Positions 42,591-51,906 of a stretch of 64,000 bases of DNA are shown one piece after another. The position numbers and the translations under genes are program-made. Below the pieces are notes generated by a model. The model worked only from the letters and a program-made list of their open reading frames with translations, searched no databases and had not been told where the DNA came from. The number at the start of each line of letters is the position of its first letter. Position 1 is the first letter of the stretch. This stretch comes from Streptomyces sp. NRRL F-5126 (GTDB lineage: Bacteria > Actinomycetota > Actinomycetes > Streptomycetales > Streptomycetaceae), in the NCBI RefSeq assembly GCF_000721265.1, contig NZ_JOFZ01000015.1:186001-250000 (forward strand), in the 5' to 3' direction.

Positions 42591-42956
42591 GTGAGCGTAG
42601 TCCCTGATTATGTGTTCATCCTGCCCGTGGTGATCATCGCGGCATGGATCCTGTCGTGGTGGGGGTCCCGGCGGGTCCGGTGGATCCTGCTGTCGGCCGC
42701 GGCCGTCGTCTCCGTGCTCTGCGTCGCCTTCGGCCTGCATGCGATGGGGCCGTCCGCCGACCCGCGGACCGTCGGCTGTTCACCGGCCATCGAGTGCGTG
42801 GACGCGCGTCCGCTCTACCTGCTCGCGGCCGGACTGCTCGGTGCCGGGTGCTGCCTCGTCCTGCTGATCCTGACGCTGGTGGGCGAGGCGATCAGGATCT
42901 GGCGGGCGGACCGGGAGGACCGCGAGGACCGGGAGGACGGCCCCGCGGACGGATGA
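42591..42956 (+). CDS. Small three-helix membrane protein
   Basis: This 121-residue protein has hydrophobic segments near residues 5-24 (YVFILPVVIIAAWILSWW), 30-50 (WILLSAAAVVSVLCVAFGL) and 74-98. It ends in an Arg/Asp/Glu-repeat tail (DREDREDREDG). Two Cys in VGCSPAIEC are likely external. I do not recognise a family. GTG 42591 is the only start with a purine-rich element in reach (GGAG). Confidence 0.58.
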   Translation: MSVVPDYVFILPVVIIAAWILSWWGSRRVRWILLSAAAVVSVLCVAFGLHAMGPSADPRTVGCSPAIECVDARPLYLLAAGLLGAGCCLVLLILTLVGEAIRIWRADREDREDREDGPADG

Positions 42957-43156
42957 GGACGTGGAGCACCCCGTCCGCAGTCCCGGCCGCGAGTTTCCGT
43001 CAGACACCAACTCCTCTTGTTTTAGCGTGACTTGTTCCACCAAAGTGTGTATTCGTGGGGATGTACGCGGCGCGGAAATGCCTTACAGTCAGCGCCGAAC
43101 CGGCGATCGGTCCGCCTGGATGCGGCCCGAGCCGGCAACGGGGGGAGTACCGCTTC

Positions 43157-45496
43157 ATGGATCAGATGGTGCTCAAGGCCCAGCAGTGGGTCAACGCGAC
43201 GTACGCCGGTGTGCCGGAGTACAACCCGTGCACCGAGAACGGGATGACCGGCTGGGACACGATCTACAGCCTCATCCGGGCGCTCCAGCACGAGCTCGGC
43301 ATCACCGCCCTGTCCGACAACTTCGGCCCGACGACCTGGGCGGACCTACAGGCCTACGGCCCGGTCGGCGCGAGTTCCAGCAACATGAACATGCGGACCA
43401 TCGTGGAGGCCGCCCTCTACTGCAAGGGCTACAGCGGCGGCGAGATCGACGGCGCCTTCGGCCTGGACACCTGCGGCGGACTGGGCTCGCTGATCTCGGA
43501 CATGGGCATCGCGTCGCACTACGGCAGCCTGGTCGCCAACGCGGATCCGAAGGTCTTCAGGGCCCTGATGTCCATGGACGCCTACGTGCAGACGTACGGC
43601 GGCTCGGACATGATCCAGACCTGCCAGCGGTGGCTGAACGACGCGTACTACAGCAGGGGCCAGTTCTTCGTCGGCCCGTGTGACGGGCACTTCTCCCGCA
43701 ATGTCCAGCAGTCCCTGGTCCTGGGCATCCAGTACCAGATGGGCCTGACGGACTCCCAGGTGACCGGCACCATCGGACCCGCCACCGAAGGGGCGCTGAA
43801 GACGACCGCGTACGTCTCCAACGGCTCGACGGGCAACTGGGTCCAGCTCTTCCAGTGCGCTGTCGCCTTCAACGGCTACGACAACCACTGGGGGGACAAC
43901 GGCGGGACGTACGGCTCCGATCTGGCCGCCACGGTGACGGCCTTCCAGAAGTTCAGCGCGCTCACCGCCAACGGCACGGGCGACTACGACACGTGGATGT
44001 CGCTGCTGGTGTCGACCGGCGACCCGGACCGCAAGGGCATCGCGTTCGACTGCATGTACCCGCTGAACCCCACGACGATCAAGACGGTGAAGGGCAACGG
44101 GTACTCGATCGCCGGCCGCTACCTCACCGGCGGCACCAGCAAGGTGCTGACCAACTCCGAGATCGCGCTCATCTTCGACAACGGCATGTCCTTCTTCCCG
44201 ATCTACCAGGAGGAGGGCAACCAGCTGAGCGACTTCGGCTACGACAAGGGCAAAGCGGCCGCACAGGCCGCGTACCAGGCTGCCGAGAGCTTCGGCATCC
44301 CGGCCGGTACGGTCATCTACTTCTCCGTGGACTTCGACGCCACCGACGCGGACATCGACAGCGCGATCATCCCGCACTTCAAGGGCGTCAACGACGGAAT
44401 GCCCATCATCGGGACGTACACGATCGGCGTGTACGGGTGCCGCAACGTCTGCAGCCGCCTCTCGGACGCCGGCCTCACCAACCGCAGTTTCGTCAGCGGT
44501 ATGTCCACCGGCTACAGCGGCAACCTCGGCTACCCGCTCCCGGACAACTGGGCCTTCGACCAGATCAAGGACTTCACCCTGGCCTCCGGCACCAGCGGCG
44601 CGGTGGAGATCGACAACGACATCGCCTCCGGCCGGGACCTCGGTCTCGACAGCGTGACCCGGCCGCGCGACCCCAACGACGGCTTCTACACCTATCTGAT
44701 CTGGCTGGAGGCCAGGGCCGGCCAGTGGATCGCGCAGGGGAACAACAGCAGGTCGGCCACCCTGCTGGTCTCGCAGTACCTGCGCGTGCGCGACGGGCTG
44801 AACAAGCAGTCCTTCGCCGACGACGTCTTCGGCTCGCTCGACCAGGGCTTCATCGACTTCGTCAACGGCTATGCCGACATGCCGTTCGCGGCCCCGCTGC
44901 GCGACCCCGGCTACCTGTGGGACTCCGACCCCGACCACTTCGGCGCGTCGTTCGGCGCCGTCGTCAGCCACGGCCGCGTCTCGGACCTCACGGACTGCAA
45001 CCTGGCCGACTTCGGCTCCTGGGGCGGCGACCTGGTCAGCGTCCTGGGGCAGTTCCACCAGAGCGGGCGCTCCGACGACCAGGCCTACGACTACGCCATG
45101 GGCAAGATGTTCAACCGGGACGACAACACGTTCTTCTCGCTCAGCGACTTCCTTGCCAACATGGACGCCTGGGTTCTCGGCTACCCGGCCCAGCAGGGCT
45201 CCACTCAGCCGCTGTCGACGGGCTTCAAGTCGGCCTACGCGTCTGTGGCGTCGTCCGGCAAGCGGTGCACGGACTTCTACCGGATCCGGTTCAACAGCGA
45301 CCCGGACACCCTGGGAGACGCCGCCATCAGCGCCATCGGCCGCGGCGACGACCAGACCAACCTCATCCGGGCCGCTTTCTGGCTCGACCAGTTCGGGTCG
45401 ATCACGTGCCCGACCCCGCAGTCGATGTCCGACGCCTCGATCTCCGCCGTGGCGACGGCGTTCCGGGACGCCGTTCTCCAGAACTGTTCCCTCTGA
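43157..45496 (+). CDS. DUF1906 (Rv2525c-like) glycoside-hydrolase-fold protein with peptidoglycan-binding-like repeats
   Basis: This is a 779-residue protein. Residues 1-285 contain three or four peptidoglycan-binding-like units (KAQQWVNATYAGVPEYN, LQHELGITALSDNFGPTTWA, GIQYQMGLTDSQVTGTIGP). Residues about 288-510 form a DUF1906 TIM-like domain: GIAFDCMYPLNPTTIKTVKG, YSIAGRYLTGG, FGIPAGTVIYFSVDFDATD, IIGTYTIGVYGCRNVCSRL and VEIDNDIASGRDLG. The last 270 residues form a separate domain with DFGSWGGDLVSVLGQFHQSG that I do not recognise. No signal peptide is seen at ATG 43157, which has GGGGGAG upstream. The next gene encodes a Tat-exported protein. DUF1906 relatives are thought to act on cell-wall glycans. 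Confidence 0.85.
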   Translation: MDQMVLKAQQWVNATYAGVPEYNPCTENGMTGWDTIYSLIRALQHELGITALSDNFGPTTWADLQAYGPVGASSSNMNMRTIVEAALYCKGYSGGEIDGAFGLDTCGGLGSLISDMGIASHYGSLVANADPKVFRALMSMDAYVQTYGGSDMIQTCQRWLNDAYYSRGQFFVGPCDGHFSRNVQQSLVLGIQYQMGLTDSQVTGTIGPATEGALKTTAYVSNGSTGNWVQLFQCAVAFNGYDNHWGDNGGTYGSDLAATVTAFQKFSALTANGTGDYDTWMSLLVSTGDPDRKGIAFDCMYPLNPTTIKTVKGNGYSIAGRYLTGGTSKVLTNSEIALIFDNGMSFFPIYQEEGNQLSDFGYDKGKAAAQAAYQAAESFGIPAGTVIYFSVDFDATDADIDSAIIPHFKGVNDGMPIIGTYTIGVYGCRNVCSRLSDAGLTNRSFVSGMSTGYSGNLGYPLPDNWAFDQIKDFTLASGTSGAVEIDNDIASGRDLGLDSVTRPRDPNDGFYTYLIWLEARAGQWIAQGNNSRSATLLVSQYLRVRDGLNKQSFADDVFGSLDQGFIDFVNGYADMPFAAPLRDPGYLWDSDPDHFGASFGAVVSHGRVSDLTDCNLADFGSWGGDLVSVLGQFHQSGRSDDQAYDYAMGKMFNRDDNTFFSLSDFLANMDAWVLGYPAQQGSTQPLSTGFKSAYASVASSGKRCTDFYRIRFNSDPDTLGDAAISAIGRGDDQTNLIRAAFWLDQFGSITCPTPQSMSDASISAVATAFRDAVLQNCSL

Positions 45497-45513
45497 GGAA
45501 TCGAGGAGCCGAG

Positions 45514-46566
45514 ATGACTTCCATGAACTCCAAGGTCAGCCGCAGACAGGTGCTGGTACTCGGCGGCCTGACGCTCGGCGTTGGCGTCGTCAACGTCGCC
45601 GGCCTCGGCGGCACGGCATATGCCGATTCCACGGCCGATTCGCCGGCCGGCGGCGTGACGCTGGTACCGGTCGGTGCGAGCCCGGTCGTGGTGCTGCCCG
45701 GGGTCGGCGTCCAACCCGCCGCCTTCCCGAGGCAGTTGGCTGTCCAGGTACAGCACGCCGGCACCGGCCTCCCGGCCGGGACACAGGTCGCGATCACCTA
45801 CGACCCCCGCCTGTACGCCCCGCTGCCCACCGCCATGGTGACCAGCGGCCGCCACCGATTGCCCGCCACGAGCAAGACCACCACCGACCCCAGGACGACC
45901 CTGGCGACCTGCACGGTCACCCTGACCGACGCGCTGCCCGCCGGCAGCGAACCCGTGGTCGTCGTGGGAACCGCCAACCCGGCGCTCTACCCGCTCGACC
46001 TGGTCGTCGCACCCGCGGGCGCGACCGCCGCGGTGGGCCGCGAGAACAGGAAGCCGACCGGCAGGCGCAGCCTCAAGTCCCACCGGCCCAAGGCGTTCGG
46101 CGGCGTCGCCACGCCATGGGGCATCGAGGTCAGCGGCGTGTGGGAGCGCTACGAGTGGGCGGACGGCAAGCGCTGGTACTACTACCCGGCCCGGGTCACC
46201 CTGCACAACGTCGGACCCGGCACCGCCCCGGCGGCCGCGGCGATCTCCGTCGCACTGGACCCCCGGATCGTACGGGACGTCAGGATCACCGGCGCCCGGC
46301 TCGACCACAAGGCGCACGACGCGGGCGTACGGCAGCTGTCGAGCAGACGGACCGCGTCGCTGTTCGAAACCCACTGGACCACCCGGGTGCGCCTCAAGGC
46401 CGGCGAACGGCTCGACCTCGCCGTGAAGGTGACGACGCACAGGCCGGCACGTGACCTGCCGACGATCAAGCACCCCGCGGTGACACTGATCGACACCGGC
46501 AACCACGTCACCCAGCGGAGGACCGGTCTGCCCTCGCTGTCGCGCACCGACTCGAGGTGGCAGTAG
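45514..46566 (+). CDS. Tat-exported protein of unknown function
   Basis: This 350-residue protein has an N-terminal Tat signal (VSRRQVLVLGGLTLGVGVV, cleavage near AYA). An all-beta protein follows with repeated Ig-like stretches (PRQLAVQVQHAGTGLPAGTQ, VTLTDALPAGSEPVVVVGT, RVTLHNVGPGTAPAAA). I do not recognise a catalytic motif. It starts 17 bp after the DUF1906 gene with GAGGAG upstream, so both are co-transcribed. A structural role or a protein that carries the leaderless DUF1906 protein is possible but only inferred. Confidence 0.78.
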   Translation: MTSMNSKVSRRQVLVLGGLTLGVGVVNVAGLGGTAYADSTADSPAGGVTLVPVGASPVVVLPGVGVQPAAFPRQLAVQVQHAGTGLPAGTQVAITYDPRLYAPLPTAMVTSGRHRLPATSKTTTDPRTTLATCTVTLTDALPAGSEPVVVVGTANPALYPLDLVVAPAGATAAVGRENRKPTGRRSLKSHRPKAFGGVATPWGIEVSGVWERYEWADGKRWYYYPARVTLHNVGPGTAPAAAAISVALDPRIVRDVRITGARLDHKAHDAGVRQLSSRRTASLFETHWTTRVRLKAGERLDLAVKVTTHRPARDLPTIKHPAVTLIDTGNHVTQRRTGLPSLSRTDSRWQ

Positions 46567-46716
46567 CCGACCGGTCGCGGCGCGTCCGCTCCCCGTGCGG
46601 CGCACACGTGTCGCCACTCGTTCCCCGAACGTTCAACTCCGCGTCCGTGTGCGGGCTGTGTGCCGTCCCTAGGGTCCCTGTGAAGTCGTGAAGCAGCGAC
46701 AACGGGGAAGGGACTC

Positions 46717-47667
46717 ATGGACACGCTCCTCGCCGTCCGGGCTCGCGGGGTCACCAAGTGCTTCGGTGACGTCGTCGCGCTCGACGGCATCGATCTGGAC
46801 GTGGCGCCGGGCCGCATCCACGGCCTGGCCGGGCCCAACGGCGCGGGCAAGACGACGCTGCTCGGTCTGCTGCTCGGCCTGGCCGTGGCCGACAGCGGCG
46901 GCATCGAGGTCCTGGGGACGCCTGCCGGGCGGGCGCTCGCCGCGCCCGACGGCGTCGCCGGCTTCGTGGACGGGCCCGGCCTCTACCCCTCGCTCACCGC
47001 CCGGCAGAACCTCGCCGCACTGGCCGCCCTGCGCGGCGGCGGCGCGCGGACAGCCGGGATCGACGACGTGCTCGGCCAGGTCGGGCTCGCCGACGTGGCA
47101 GACGACCGGGCCCGCGGCTTCTCCCTCGGCATGCGCCAGCGGCTCGGGCTCGCCGCCGCCCTGCTCACCAGGCCCCGGCTGCTCGTACTCGACGAACCGG
47201 CCAACGGACTCGACCCCGCGGGCACCAGGCATGTGCACGGTGTGCTGACCCGGCTCGCGTCGGACGGCACCGCTGTCGTGCTCTCCAGCCACCGCATGGA
47301 CGACCTCGAAGCGCTGTGTTCCGACGTCACCATCATCGCCACGGGGCGCGTGGTCTTCTCAGGCCCGCTGGAAAAGCTCGCCGCCGAAAACCCCGAACTC
47401 GACTACCGGCTCCTCACGTCGGACCCCGCGGCCGCCCGCAGGCTCGCCGCCGGTACGGAAGGGGTGCGGGTCGCAGGGGCCGCCGACGGCGCCGGGGCGC
47501 CCCACGGCGGGGAAGCCCTCGTCGTGCGCGCGCTGGTGCCCGCCCTGGACGAGCTGGTGGTGAGGCTCGTGCGCGCGGGCATCGCGCTGCGCGAGCTGGC
47601 ACCGGTGGTGTCACCACTTGAGGCCGCGTTCCTCGCCCTCACCGAGCAGCAGGAGGACGCGCGATGA
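46717..47667 (+). CDS. ABC exporter ATP-binding protein (CcmA/DrrA type)
   Basis: This 316-residue ATPase has Walker A GPNGAGKTT, signature FSLGMRQRLGLAAALL, Walker B LLVLDEPANGLDPAG and H-loop VLSSHRMDDLE. The C-terminal extension of about 100 residues is typical of DrrA/CcmA export ATPases. It overlaps the permease gene by four bases. The exporter is co-transcribed with a secreted phosphoesterase gene. GGGGAAGGGA is well placed before the ATG. Confidence 0.93.
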   Translation: MDTLLAVRARGVTKCFGDVVALDGIDLDVAPGRIHGLAGPNGAGKTTLLGLLLGLAVADSGGIEVLGTPAGRALAAPDGVAGFVDGPGLYPSLTARQNLAALAALRGGGARTAGIDDVLGQVGLADVADDRARGFSLGMRQRLGLAAALLTRPRLLVLDEPANGLDPAGTRHVHGVLTRLASDGTAVVLSSHRMDDLEALCSDVTIIATGRVVFSGPLEKLAAENPELDYRLLTSDPAAARRLAAGTEGVRVAGAADGAGAPHGGEALVVRALVPALDELVVRLVRAGIALRELAPVVSPLEAAFLALTEQQEDAR

Positions 47668-49067
47668 CCGCGCCGACGCCCACGCCCATGGCCGCATCGA
47701 CCGCGACTCCCCCGTCAGCACCGGATCAGGCTGCCGCCGCACGGCCCGTGCCGGTGGCGCGGGTCTACCGCTTCGAGCTCGTCAAACTCGTGTCGCAGTG
47801 GCGTATTCGGCTGCTCGTGCTCGCCTGCTGGGTCGCGCCCGCCGTCTTCGTTGCCGCGGTGAGCCGGCAGGGCACACTGCCCGTCGACACGCTCTTCGGC
47901 CGGTGGATGCACGCCACCGGGTGGGCCGGGCCGCTGGTGGTGCTCGGCTTCGCGGGCACCTGGGCGCTGCCGCTGCTTACCTCGGTGGTCGCGGGGGACG
48001 TGTTCGCAGGCGAGGACCGGCTCGGCACCTGGCGGCACCTGCTCGTGGCGGTGCGCTCGCCCCGGCGCATCTTCGCGGCGAAGGCGCTGGCAGGACTCAC
48101 CGTCATCCTGCTGCTCGTCGCGGGGCTGGCCTGCTCCTCCGCGGCCGGCGGGCTCGTGTCCGTCGGCGACCAGCCACTGGTCGGCCTGGACGGCCACCTG
48201 CTCGCGCCGGGGGACGCCGCCGCGCACGTCCTGCTCGCCTGGGTGTGCGTGCTCGCGCCGACGCTGGCGCTCGCCGCGATCGGTCTGCTCGGGTCCGTGG
48301 TCCTGTGGCGGTCCCCGATGGGCCTGCTGCTGCCGGCGCTCGTCGCCCTCGCGATGCAACTCGCCCAGATGCTGCCGCTGCCCGTCGCCGTACGGCTCGC
48401 GCTGCCCGGCTACGCGTTCATCGCCTGGAACGGCCTGTTCACCCGCCCCGCGCAGCTCGGCCCGCTCCTGATCGGCGTCGCGGTCTGCCTGGTGTGGGCC
48501 GCGGCGGCGACGGCGCTGGCCCTTCTGCTCTTCCTGCGGCGCGACTTCACCAACCCATCCGACGGGAGCTCGGGGCGCCGCGCCGTCACCGCGGGGCTGC
48601 TGCCGCTCGCCGGGCTCGTTGCCCTGACGGTGGCCGTACTCGCGGCGGCGACTCCCGCGACACTGACGGGGTCGGGGATCCGGCAGGCCGGGGTGGAGCG
48701 CTCGCTCGCCACGGCGTTCGCGCACCTCTACCGGATGCAGACCGGTCAGCTGAACCGGCCCGCCGTCACGGAGGCGCAGCTGAGGGCGACGGCGGCGTGC
48801 ACGAAGGGCGACGTCAGCGACGGCGCCCAGGGTGCGGGCAACGACTGGCACTGCGTGGTCACCTGGCACCTTCCCGGCGTCGAGGCCACCGGCACGGCGG
48901 TCTACCAACTCGACGTCACCTCCGACGGGCGGTTCGTCGCCGACGGCGACGGGCCGAAGGAAGTCAACGGCTACTTCCTGGTGCGGACTCCGGAAGGGGA
49001 CGCGCCGAACCCGCTGTGGCAGTTCGACGGGAACGTCGAGCTGCTCGACCACCCTCTGAAGGGATGA
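47664..49067 (+). CDS. ABC exporter permease with C-terminal extracytoplasmic domain
   Basis: This 467-residue protein has a Thr/Pro/Ala-rich N-terminal tail, then an ABC-2-like block of six hydrophobic segments (LLVLACWVAPAVFVAAVS to VCLVWAAAATALALLLF). A seventh helix (TAGLLPLAGLVALTVAVLAA, near residues 308-328) leads to an outer domain of about 130 residues with TAACTKGDVSDGAQGAGNDW and YQLDVTSDGRFVADGDGP. That domain looks like a small beta-rich lipoprotein-type fold. It overlaps the ATPase stop and is 4 nt before the phosphoesterase gene. Confidence 0.9.
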   Translation: MTAPTPTPMAASTATPPSAPDQAAAARPVPVARVYRFELVKLVSQWRIRLLVLACWVAPAVFVAAVSRQGTLPVDTLFGRWMHATGWAGPLVVLGFAGTWALPLLTSVVAGDVFAGEDRLGTWRHLLVAVRSPRRIFAAKALAGLTVILLLVAGLACSSAAGGLVSVGDQPLVGLDGHLLAPGDAAAHVLLAWVCVLAPTLALAAIGLLGSVVLWRSPMGLLLPALVALAMQLAQMLPLPVAVRLALPGYAFIAWNGLFTRPAQLGPLLIGVAVCLVWAAAATALALLLFLRRDFTNPSDGSSGRRAVTAGLLPLAGLVALTVAVLAAATPATLTGSGIRQAGVERSLATAFAHLYRMQTGQLNRPAVTEAQLRATAACTKGDVSDGAQGAGNDWHCVVTWHLPGVEATGTAVYQLDVTSDGRFVADGDGPKEVNGYFLVRTPEGDAPNPLWQFDGNVELLDHPLKG

Positions 49068-49071
49068 CCCC

Positions 49072-51828
49072 ATGCAGGTCACACGCCGCAGGCGTGCCAA
49101 GAAGAAACCCGTCCTGCTCGCAAGACGCGCCGGGCGCCGGATACCCCTCGTGACGGCGGGCATCACCGCCGCCGCCCTGGCCGCCACGGGCACCGCCTTC
49201 GCCCAGACGCACCAGTTCGGCACCCAGCAGGTCGGCCTGATCACCCACAAGGGGCAGGTCATCTCCAGCGACCAGTACCTCGCCCCGTACGGCAAGCGCC
49301 TCGTCATGAACGACGGCAAGATCATGTCGTCCACGGTCAGCCCGGACGGCACGCACCTCGCCGCCTCGGTGACCGACGGCGGGATGGCGCTGTCCATCGT
49401 CGACCTGAAGACGTGGAAGACGCAGCAGCTCGTCGGCGACTCCGCCACGGCCGACCTGCGCATCAGCGGCAACGACGTGGGTCAGGAGGGCCCCACGTAC
49501 TCACCCGACGGCAAGCACCTGTGGCTGGGCAGGACCGACGGCTACACCCGGTTCACCGTCGGCGAGGACGGCTCCGTCTCCGATCCGGTGGACATCCCGA
49601 TCCCGGCGGACGGGGCGAAGCACGCGCTGGCCTCCGCCGCCGTGTTCTCGTCCGACGGGGCCACCGTGTACGCGGCGGTCAACGGCCAGAACCGGGTCGT
49701 GGCCATCAACGCGGCCACCGGCGCCATCGAGCACAGCTGGACGGTGGGCAACGCGCCGCGCGGTGTAGTCCTGGCCGGTCACAAGCTGTACGTCAGCAAC
49801 GAGGGCGGACGCCCGGCGCGGCCCGGCGAGTCGACGATCAACTCGTACCACACGCAGGTGCCGGCGAACCCGGTGACGGGTGCCACGACGACGGGCACGG
49901 TCAGTGTCATCGACCTGAGGAAGCCGTCCGCCGCTGTCAAGAGCATCGACGTCGGCCTGCACCCGACCGCTCTGTACGCGAAGAAGGGCGCGGTGTTCGT
50001 CACGGACACCGCGACCAACGACGTGTCCGTCATCAAGACGGCCAACGACAAGGTCGTGCAGACGATCTCGACCACGCCGTGGCCCGAGGCTTCGGTGGGT
50101 TACGAGCCGGACGCGGTGACGCTCACCGACGACGGCCATCTGCTGGTCACGCTGGGCCGCGCCGACGCGGTCGCCGTGTACCGGTACAAGTCGCCCCAGG
50201 AGCCGGTCAGTTATGTCGGCCTGCTCCCGACGGACTACTTCCCCGCCGAGATCGCCACTGTCGGCAACCAGGTGGTGGTGTCCAACACCCGTGGCATCGA
50301 CGCCCGCCGTCCCACCACCAAGGGCGGCCACGGCACCCACGACACCACGGCCAGCCTGACCCGGTTCACACTGCCCGGCGACAAGACCATCAAGGCCGAG
50401 ACGCGCAAGGTGTTCCAGCAGAACGGCTGGACCAGGAACTCGGTGGAGCTCGCCAAGTCCAAGGGCAGGCACAAGCCGAAGCCGGTGCCCGTCCCCGCGC
50501 GGATCGGCGACCCCTCGACGATCAAGCACGTCTTCCTGATCGTCAAGGAGAACCGCACCTACGACCAGGTGCTCGGCGACATCCCCAAGGGCAACGGCGA
50601 CGCGTCGCTTACCCAGTTCGGCGAGAACGTGACACCGAACCAGCACGCGCTGGCCAACCAGTTCGGGCTGTACGACAACACCTACGACATCGGCACGAAC
50701 TCGGCCGAGGGCCACAACTGGCTGATGCAGGCCGACAACCCCGAGTACACCGAGTCGTCGGCCGGCGAGTACCTGCGCTCCTACGACACCGAGGACGACG
50801 CACTCGGCCACCAGAAGTCCGGCTTCCTGTGGACGGGCGCCCAGGCCGCCGGCAAGTCCGTACGCGACTTCGGCGAGTTCCAGCAGTTCCTGACGAAGCC
50901 GGCCGGCGCGAGCTGGCAGAACCTGTACTGCGACGCCAACAACATGCGGGCGACCGGTGACCCCACCGCCTACCCGCTGGTCTCGTCCTCACCGATCCCG
51001 TCGCTCAACGACGTGTCGGTGCACGGGTTCCCGAAGTTCGACACCAGCGTTCCCGACGTGTACCGGGAGCAGATCTGGAAGCAGGACTTCGAGAAGAACG
51101 GCCCCGCGAACCTGAACATGTTCTGGCTGTCCAGCGACCACACCGGCGGCCCCGCGAGCCCGGCCGCACAGGTCGCCGACAACGACCTCGCGGTCGGCAG
51201 GATGGTCGACGAGATCTCCCACAGCAAGTACTGGAAGGACTCGGCGATCTTCGTCGTCGAGGACGACTCGCAGGCGGGGCTCGACCACGTCGACGGCCAC
51301 CGTGCCCCCATCCAGATCATCAGCCCCTACGCCAGGCACGGCGTCGTGGACGACCACTACTACTCGCAGATCACGATGATCCGCACCATCGAGCAGATCC
51401 TCGGGATCCACCCGATGAACCAGAAGGACAGCGCGGCCACCCCCATGACCGGGGCCTTCACCAGGAAGCCGAACTACGCGCCGTTCAAGGCACTGGCCAA
51501 CAGGACGTCGCTGACCGACGGCCTGGCGACCGCGCCCTCCTGCGGTGTGGACACCCCGGCGCCCCAGGACCCGAAGGCGGCGGCCGTGCCGGCGACGAAG
51601 GTCCCGGCGGACATGAAGCCGCTCGCGAAGCAGTGGGACACCTGGAAGTCGCACCAGCGGCTGACCGGGCCCAACGCCGTGGCCGACTACGCCGACCCCG
51701 AGCAGATGAACCACCTCACCTGGTACGAGACGCACAACTGGAAGAAGCCGTACCCGGGCGAGAAGAAGATCTACTCGCCCGGTGACGTGCCGGGCGCCTA
51801 CATCCCGTCGTCGGACTCAGACGGCTGA
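49072..51828 (+). CDS. Secreted YncE-type beta-propeller / phosphoesterase fusion
   Basis: This 918-residue exported protein has a very basic leader (RRRRAKKKPVLLARRAGRR) and then a hydrophobic segment with cleavage near AFA. Residues about 55-440 form a YncE-like seven-bladed propeller with repeated blade motifs (SPDGTHLAASV, TDTATNDVSVIKTANDKVVQ). Residues about 470-830 are an alkaline-phosphatase-fold phosphoesterase of the phospholipase C/acid phosphatase class: HVFLIVKENRTYDQVLGDI, NTYDIGTNSAEGHNWLM, MFWLSSDHTGG, AIFVVEDDSQAGLDHVDGHR. Proteins of this layout are annotated in actinomycetes as YncE/alkaline phosphatase proteins. It starts 4 nt after the exporter permease, so phosphate or phospholipid processing may be tied to that exporter. 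Confidence 0.9.
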   Translation: MQVTRRRRAKKKPVLLARRAGRRIPLVTAGITAAALAATGTAFAQTHQFGTQQVGLITHKGQVISSDQYLAPYGKRLVMNDGKIMSSTVSPDGTHLAASVTDGGMALSIVDLKTWKTQQLVGDSATADLRISGNDVGQEGPTYSPDGKHLWLGRTDGYTRFTVGEDGSVSDPVDIPIPADGAKHALASAAVFSSDGATVYAAVNGQNRVVAINAATGAIEHSWTVGNAPRGVVLAGHKLYVSNEGGRPARPGESTINSYHTQVPANPVTGATTTGTVSVIDLRKPSAAVKSIDVGLHPTALYAKKGAVFVTDTATNDVSVIKTANDKVVQTISTTPWPEASVGYEPDAVTLTDDGHLLVTLGRADAVAVYRYKSPQEPVSYVGLLPTDYFPAEIATVGNQVVVSNTRGIDARRPTTKGGHGTHDTTASLTRFTLPGDKTIKAETRKVFQQNGWTRNSVELAKSKGRHKPKPVPVPARIGDPSTIKHVFLIVKENRTYDQVLGDIPKGNGDASLTQFGENVTPNQHALANQFGLYDNTYDIGTNSAEGHNWLMQADNPEYTESSAGEYLRSYDTEDDALGHQKSGFLWTGAQAAGKSVRDFGEFQQFLTKPAGASWQNLYCDANNMRATGDPTAYPLVSSSPIPSLNDVSVHGFPKFDTSVPDVYREQIWKQDFEKNGPANLNMFWLSSDHTGGPASPAAQVADNDLAVGRMVDEISHSKYWKDSAIFVVEDDSQAGLDHVDGHRAPIQIISPYARHGVVDDHYYSQITMIRTIEQILGIHPMNQKDSAATPMTGAFTRKPNYAPFKALANRTSLTDGLATAPSCGVDTPAPQDPKAAAVPATKVPADMKPLAKQWDTWKSHQRLTGPNAVADYADPEQMNHLTWYETHNWKKPYPGEKKIYSPGDVPGAYIPSSDSDG

Positions 51829-51833
51829 TCCCC

Positions 51834-51858
51834 GATCACTGATCACTGATCACTGATC
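51834..51858. repeat. 7-bp tandem repeat after the phosphoesterase gene
   Basis: GATCACT is repeated at 51834, 51841 and 51848 and followed by GATC. It begins 6 nt after the stop. It is probably a slippage product; no function is visible. Confidence 0.8.
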
Positions 51859-51874
51859 GAGGCCGGTACCGGGA

Positions 51875-51906
51875 GCCCCCGGGCGGTGTCACCGCCGCCC
51901 GGGGGC
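51875..51906. terminator. Hairpin terminator between convergent genes
   Basis: GCCCCCGGGCGG (51875-51886) pairs perfectly with 51895-51906 across an 8-nt loop. The stop codon of the leftward GntR gene lies in the loop, so one arm is part of that coding region. Confidence 0.82.
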
